Shown here in pieces: positions 59,926 through 64,000 of a DNA stretch of 64,000 nt. The position numbers and the translations under genes were made by a program. Positions within the stretch are counted from its first letter, which is position 1, and the number at the start of each line of letters is the position of its first letter. A model generated the notes under the pieces. The model made no database searches. It was not told where the DNA came from and worked only from the letters and a program-made list of their open reading frames with translations. This DNA comes from an uncultured Bacteroides sp. (lineage in GTDB: Bacteria; Bacteroidota; Bacteroidia; Bacteroidales; UBA932), in NCBI GenBank assembly GCA_900543205.1, contig UQQM01000001.1, positions 48,803 to 112,802 on the forward strand, given 5' to 3'.

Positions 59926-62763
59926 ATGAGAAAGTCCTTCTTCGCCGCGCCGCTGTTCCTGGCGGTGCTTTTCCTGTGTCCGGCAGAACTGTCGGCCCAG
60001 AAGAAAGTCCTCGACCACGATGTCTATGATTCATGGGAAAGCGTTACATCGCTGTCCGTGACCGACGACGGGAATATCGCAGCCTACCAGGTCCGCCCCC
60101 AGCAGGGCGACAGCCGCCTCGTGTTCCATAATCTGGAAAGCGGTGCCAGGCTCGAGGTGGAGCGAGGCGCAGGGCTCGTGATACCGCGTGATGCGGAATA
60201 CGGAGTCTTCATGGTCAAGGCGCCTTATGCCGAGACCCGCCAGGCGAAGATAGACGGGAAGAAGCCCGATGAGATGCCGCGCGACAGTGTGGCCTACGTG
60301 AATCTGAAGACCTTCGAGCTGGTGAACCTCGGAGCCGCGAAGTCGTTCAAGACAGGATATTCCGCCTCGCCCTATATATTCGTCTCCCTGTATTCCGAGG
60401 ATGAGGACAAGGGCGAAGCTTCGGACCTGCTGATGCTCACCACCGCGACCGGAGAGACGGATACGCTGCGCAACGTGTTGAGCTATACGGTATCCAGGAC
60501 AGGGGAGAAGCTTGCCGCCGTGATGGAGAAGGAGGGGCCCGACTCCACTACATTGAAGACTGTCAGGTTCTACGATTTCCCCGCCGGCCTGGACTCCGAG
60601 CTTTCTTCCGGCAAGGAGGAGTATGCGTCGCTTTTATTCAACGACGCCGATGACAAGCTGCTTTTCACCGCAACCGACGAAAAGGAGGACAGCGTCGGCA
60701 CACCTGCATATTCTATTTTCCTGACCGAGGAGACCGTGGTCAGCAAGGCTACCCGCCGTTCGCCGGCGGTGAAGACCGTCAGCACTTCGGAGATTCTTCC
60801 CGACCACGCCGAAGGCCTGCCGGAAGGCTGGCTGGTATCTTCCGAGACGAGCCCCCGGTTCTCGAACGCATCGTCACGCATAATCATGGAGCTCTACCGT
60901 CAGTATCCGGCGAAGGACACCACCGTGGTCGATTTCGAGGCGGCGGGACTGGACATCTGGGTCTGGGACAGCTACAATCTGCCGCCCATGGACAAGGCCG
61001 GATATTTCAGCGAGTCCCTTACTGCAGTGGTCAATCTTGACGCTCCCGGTACGCTGGTGACGCTTTCCTCAAATCCGTTCGACTATATAATGGTGCCTGA
61101 AGGCGGCGATGCGGACTTCGCGATTTCGGAGAACCGCGGCAGATATGCGCTTGCGGATCTCTGGGCGGAGAACAACATGGCCGACTACTCGCTGATCAAC
61201 CTGCGCGACGGCAGCCGGCGCATGCTGTTCGAAGGCCTAGTCGGTATGACCACGGCATCTCCGAGCGGCCGCTGGCTGATGTGGTTCAACCCCGAGGACG
61301 GCGGCTGGTACTGCAAGGACCTTCTTGCCGACGGAGGCTTCGTGAACCTCAGCGGACAGACCGGATACCCTTTTTATGACGAGAAGAACGACATGCCCTG
61401 CGGCTATCTTCCCCTGGGCTATCCCCAGTGGACCGAAGACGAGAAGTATGTCCTGCTCTCCGACCGCTACGATGTCTGGCGCTTCACTCCTGACGGTTCG
61501 GAGGCCGTGAACCTCACCGCCGGCGAGGGGCGCAAGTCGAAGACGTGCTATTCGGTCACAATGCTGGAGCGTCGGGACAATCCGTTCCTCTTCAGCCGGG
61601 AGACATTGCTGCCGCTCAAGGAACCCGTATACCTGAACGCTTTCGGCGAGGATGACATGCGCAACGGTTTCGCGCGCATCGGCCTCCGGAAACCTTCCGC
61701 TCCTGCCGGCTTCCTTGCGGAGTACGGCTATTCCGAAGCCATGAAGGCCGCCGACTCCGACGCCATCATCTATAAGAAGGGAGATTTCCGCCATTCGATG
61801 GACGCCTACGTCACCCGCGACTTCTGGGAGAGCGAAACCAGGCTTTCCGCCATCAACCCCCAGCAGGACGACTATTGGTGGGGAGACGTGCAGCTGGTGA
61901 GCTGGAAAGCCTACGACGGCACGCCCCTCAAAGGCATGCTCTACACGCCGGAGAACCTCGACCCTGCGAAGAAATACCCTATGCTGGTCTATTTCTACGA
62001 GGTCAGCTCCAACGAGCTCTACTGGTACACCAGCCCCGCTCCGAGCCGGTCGATAATCAACATCCCGTTCTATGTCAGCCGGGGTTATGTGGTCTTCGTT
62101 CCCGACATAGTGTACGAGACGGGTCATCCGGGCGAATCCGCCTACAACTGCATCTGTTCGGGCGCCGAGGCGATGTGCGAGCGCTTCAGCTTCATTGACA
62201 AGTCGCGCATGGCTCTGCAGGGACAGAGCTGGGGCGGCTATCAGACCGCATACCTCGTGACCCGTACCGACATGTTCGCCGCTGCGGGAGCAGGAGCTCC
62301 GGTGGGCAACATGACCAGCGCATACGGCGGCATACGCTGGGAGTCGGGCAACAGCAGGATCAGCCAGTACGAGCTCGGCCAGAGCCGCATAGGAAAGACT
62401 CTCTGGGAGGACGGCGCACTTGACCTCTATATCGAGAACTCCCCGGTATTCTTCGCCGACAAGGTCAGGACGCCCGTGCTCATCATGCACAACGATGCCG
62501 ACGGGGCTGTTCCCTGGTACCAGGGCATAGAGTTCTTCATGTCGCTGCGCCGTCTCGGCAAGCCGGCATGGCTGCTGGAGTACAACGACGAGGAGCACAA
62601 TCTCGTGGAGAGGCGCAACTGCAAGGACCTGTCCATCAGGCTGCAGCAGTTCTTCGACCATTATCTTATGGGCGCTCCGGAGCCTGTCTGGATGAAGTCC
62701 GGCATACCCTACGCCCGCAAAGGCAACTACTTCGGCTACGAGAACGCCGAAGACGTAAAATGA
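59926..62763 (+). CDS. S9 prolyl-oligopeptidase-family peptidase
   Basis: A 945-residue secreted serine peptidase. A signal peptide ends near ELSAQ. An N-terminal beta-propeller of ~620 residues is followed by the alpha/beta hydrolase domain. The catalytic Ser is in QGQSWGGYQTA, the Asp in NDADGAVPWYQG and the His in NDEEHNLVERRN. It is larger than typical DPP4-like enzymes and resembles the long periplasmic S9 proteins of Bacteroidetes. Peptide substrate unknown. A TATATTAG box at 59898 is a possible promoter. Confidence 0.94.
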   Translation: MRKSFFAAPLFLAVLFLCPAELSAQKKVLDHDVYDSWESVTSLSVTDDGNIAAYQVRPQQGDSRLVFHNLESGARLEVERGAGLVIPRDAEYGVFMVKAPYAETRQAKIDGKKPDEMPRDSVAYVNLKTFELVNLGAAKSFKTGYSASPYIFVSLYSEDEDKGEASDLLMLTTATGETDTLRNVLSYTVSRTGEKLAAVMEKEGPDSTTLKTVRFYDFPAGLDSELSSGKEEYASLLFNDADDKLLFTATDEKEDSVGTPAYSIFLTEETVVSKATRRSPAVKTVSTSEILPDHAEGLPEGWLVSSETSPRFSNASSRIIMELYRQYPAKDTTVVDFEAAGLDIWVWDSYNLPPMDKAGYFSESLTAVVNLDAPGTLVTLSSNPFDYIMVPEGGDADFAISENRGRYALADLWAENNMADYSLINLRDGSRRMLFEGLVGMTTASPSGRWLMWFNPEDGGWYCKDLLADGGFVNLSGQTGYPFYDEKNDMPCGYLPLGYPQWTEDEKYVLLSDRYDVWRFTPDGSEAVNLTAGEGRKSKTCYSVTMLERRDNPFLFSRETLLPLKEPVYLNAFGEDDMRNGFARIGLRKPSAPAGFLAEYGYSEAMKAADSDAIIYKKGDFRHSMDAYVTRDFWESETRLSAINPQQDDYWWGDVQLVSWKAYDGTPLKGMLYTPENLDPAKKYPMLVYFYEVSSNELYWYTSPAPSRSIINIPFYVSRGYVVFVPDIVYETGHPGESAYNCICSGAEAMCERFSFIDKSRMALQGQSWGGYQTAYLVTRTDMFAAAGAGAPVGNMTSAYGGIRWESGNSRISQYELGQSRIGKTLWEDGALDLYIENSPVFFADKVRTPVLIMHNDADGAVPWYQGIEFFMSLRRLGKPAWLLEYNDEEHNLVERRNCKDLSIRLQQFFDHYLMGAPEPVWMKSGIPYARKGNYFGYENAEDVK

Positions 62764-62778
62764 CAGGAGGACGGCGCC

Positions 62779-63078
62779 ATGTGGTTCAGAATGCCTTCAG
62801 GGACTCTTGTCAACCTCGACAAGGTCAGCAGAATCGGAATTTCGGAGAGAAGTCCTGAAATGCGTGCAGGTGCAAGGTACAGGGTGTACGCCGTCGACGA
62901 GTCGATGGACTATACCCTGTATGAATCGGACTCCCTGCAGGATTGCCGCAACATACTCCTGGACTTCGAAAGCGCTCTCGAAGCGGCGTGCATCGACAGG
63001 GACGACGAGGGGAATGACGTGCTGTTCACGATGGACGATGACGATACGCCGCTCGGTGGCACGTTCAGGTTGAGCTGA
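62779..63078 (+). CDS. Hypothetical protein
   Basis: A 99-residue acidic protein beginning MWFRMPSGTLVNLDKVSRIG at ATG 62779, 15 bases after the S9 gene. The pattern suggests a small beta-rich fold followed by one helix (LQDCRNILLDFESALEAAC). No signal peptide, no recognised family. Codon use matches the neighbours, so it is likely a real gene co-transcribed with the peptidase. Confidence 0.65.
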   Translation: MWFRMPSGTLVNLDKVSRIGISERSPEMRAGARYRVYAVDESMDYTLYESDSLQDCRNILLDFESALEAACIDRDDEGNDVLFTMDDDDTPLGGTFRLS

Positions 63079-63120
63079 CAGGACTGCCCGGCAGAATTCT
63101 CAATGCTGAACGAAAATATT

Positions 63121-63151
63121 TTTGGAGTTAAATAAAATTTGACTAACTTTG
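63121..63151 (+). promoter_or_regulatory. tRNA-Gly promoter
   Basis: TTTG-N19-TAACTTTG, a consensus Bacteroidetes promoter, ending 41 bases before the tRNA. Confidence 0.85.
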
Positions 63152-63192
63152 CAGTCCATTCATACGGGTTCATCCTGATGAGTGAGACTTTT

Positions 63193-63268
63193 GCGGAAAT
63201 AGCTCAGTTGGTAGAGCGCAACCTTGCCAAGGTTGAGGTCGCGGGTCCGAGTCCCGTTTTCCGCTCCA
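63193..63268 (+). tRNA. tRNA-Gly (GCC anticodon)
   Basis: A 76-base gene including the encoded CCA. The acceptor stem GCGGAAA pairs with TTTCCGC, the D arm is AGCTCAGTTGGTAGAGC, the anticodon arm CAACC-TTGCCAA-GGTTG, and the T arm carries GGTCCGAGTCC. GTCCGAG replaces the usual GTTCGAA-like loop, a mild deviation. Confidence 0.96.
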
Positions 63269-63270
63269 CT

Positions 63271-63297
63271 TAAGGTCATCGGCAACGGTGGCCTTTT
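63271..63297 (+). terminator. Terminator after tRNA-Gly
   Basis: AAGGTC and GGCCTT (one G-U pair) close a stem around the ATCGGCAACGGT loop region and are followed by a T-run, directly downstream of the tRNA. Confidence 0.75.
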
Positions 63298-63439
63298 TTC
63301 GTGTGTATCAATGCGTTATGCTGCTCTGGCAGGGCTGTGCCGCTGTTTTGGTCTGTTCTTGATTTTGCAGCTGAATTTCGGAAAATCGGGTCTAGTCGAC
63401 AAAAAGTAGGATAAAATCTCTGCAAGGAATTGATTTTAA

Positions 63440-63447
63440 TATCTTTG
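63440..63447 (+). promoter_or_regulatory. -7 box of the transposase gene
   Basis: TATCTTTG is an exact TAnnTTTG match, 17 bases before ATG 63465, within the presumed left end of the insertion sequence. Confidence 0.45.
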
Positions 63448-63464
63448 CGAAGATTATCACTGGT

Positions 63465-64000
63465 ATGGTTAAAAAAATGCTTTTTCTGCGGGTCTGCGAA
63501 TGTGGTCAGGAACGGCCTGAGAGGCAGGAAACAACAATATAAATGCAAGGATTGCGGACGCCAATTTTTAGGCGGTATCCGGCGCGACAAGACACAGGTC
63601 ATCTCGGAGTACATCGAGGGCAAACAGACACGGAAACAGTTAGCTGCAAAATACGGCGTGTCAGTCAGGACGATAGAGCGTGACCTGGAAGGGATGCGCT
63701 ACGTCCAGAAAGTGTCAAAGGACAAGAGTGTCGTAATCCAGATGGATACGACCTACTGGGGCAGGGACTTCGGGCTGATGGTGGTAAAGGACGCCTACAG
63801 GAACAAGATCCTATGGCGCAAGTATGTCAGACACGAGACGACAGCGGACTATCTGGAGGGCGTGAGCTGGCTCAAGGAGCATGGTTTCAAGATATACGGT
63901 GTGGTCATAGACGGCCTGCGCGGCCTGGCGGAAGCACTGAGGACATATCCGGTCCAGCACTGCCAGTTCCACCAGATGATGACTGTGAGGCACTATCTTA
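63465..64000 (+). mobile_element. Insertion-sequence transposase, IS256/IS1249-like, 3' cut by window end and frameshifted
   Basis: From ATG 63465 the first frame ends after 25 codons. Skipping one A of the A7 run (63471-63477) gives MVKKCFFCGSANVVRNG, continuing as an open frame to the window end. That frame has a zinc ribbon (CFFCG and CKDCGRQF), a helix-turn-helix (QLAAKYGVSVRTIERDLEG), and the start of a DDE domain: VIQMDTTYW, then VVIDGLRGL and the QHCQFHQ motif, as in MULE/IS256-like transposases. The left terminal repeat cannot be defined without the right end. Confidence 0.8.

Noticed and set aside
61237-62661. 474-codon minus-strand open frame
   Set aside because: Antisense to the catalytic half of the S9 peptidase with no recognisable motif.

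Overview
The window looks like chromosome from a fairly GC-rich member of the Bacteroidales. The evidence is a SusC/SusD pair with a DUF3823 lipoprotein, an S46 dipeptidyl peptidase, a second EF-G, weak Shine-Dalgarno signals, and several matches to the Bacteroidetes -7 promoter box TAnnTTTG (two tRNA promoters show TTG/TTTG-N19-TAACTTTG). Genus cannot be fixed by eye; a Rikenellaceae or Cryptobacteroides-like lineage would fit the base composition.

Region 1 (1-16209) is housekeeping. It holds a galM(partial)-thyA-folA operon, mutS, a glycosyltransferase-YfhO membrane protein pair, and a minus-strand operon (XRE regulator, rnhB, S46 peptidase, mrp, rsmA, DUF454). A small HTH protein and an EF-G paralogue with a degenerate GTPase centre follow.

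Region 2 (16380-42176) is a ~26 kb accessory island of defence-type genes, lower in GC than its surroundings, especially from 31.4 to 37.3 kb. It contains several modules. (a) A WYL regulator and two unrecognised proteins. (b) A coupled AddB-like/AddA-like/NADAR operon with a divergent ADP-ribosyltransferase-like gene. (c) A DUF2130 protein. (d) A coupled operon of an unknown protein, an N-formylglutamate-amidohydrolase-like protein, a D12-class adenine methyltransferase and a PD-(D/E)XK nuclease (type II R-M). (e) A WYL regulator followed by an N6-methyltransferase fused to a histidine-kinase-type ATPase, a receiver-domain protein with a HEPN-like motif, and an EVE-like/HNH nuclease. (f) A structured putative ncRNA, a reverse transcriptase and a Schlafen-AlbA/WYL protein. 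A shared operator-like palindrome (TTGACA-N5-TGTCAA, always 10 nt before the -7 box) lies ahead of three of these transcription units.

Region 3 (42285-54145) is an esterase-only polysaccharide utilisation locus. It has a sialate O-acetylesterase, an alpha/beta hydrolase, three SGNH-type hydrolase genes (one fused to an alpha/beta hydrolase, one frameshifted), SusC, SusD and DUF3823. No glycoside hydrolase is visible.

Region 4 (54193-64000) holds tRNA-Ser(GCU), an alkaline phosphatase and C69 dipeptidase pair, a small secreted protein with pheS, a queuosine-precursor transporter with queF, an S9 peptidase, a small unknown gene, tRNA-Gly(GCC), and the start of an insertion-sequence transposase that runs off the window and carries an apparent frameshift.
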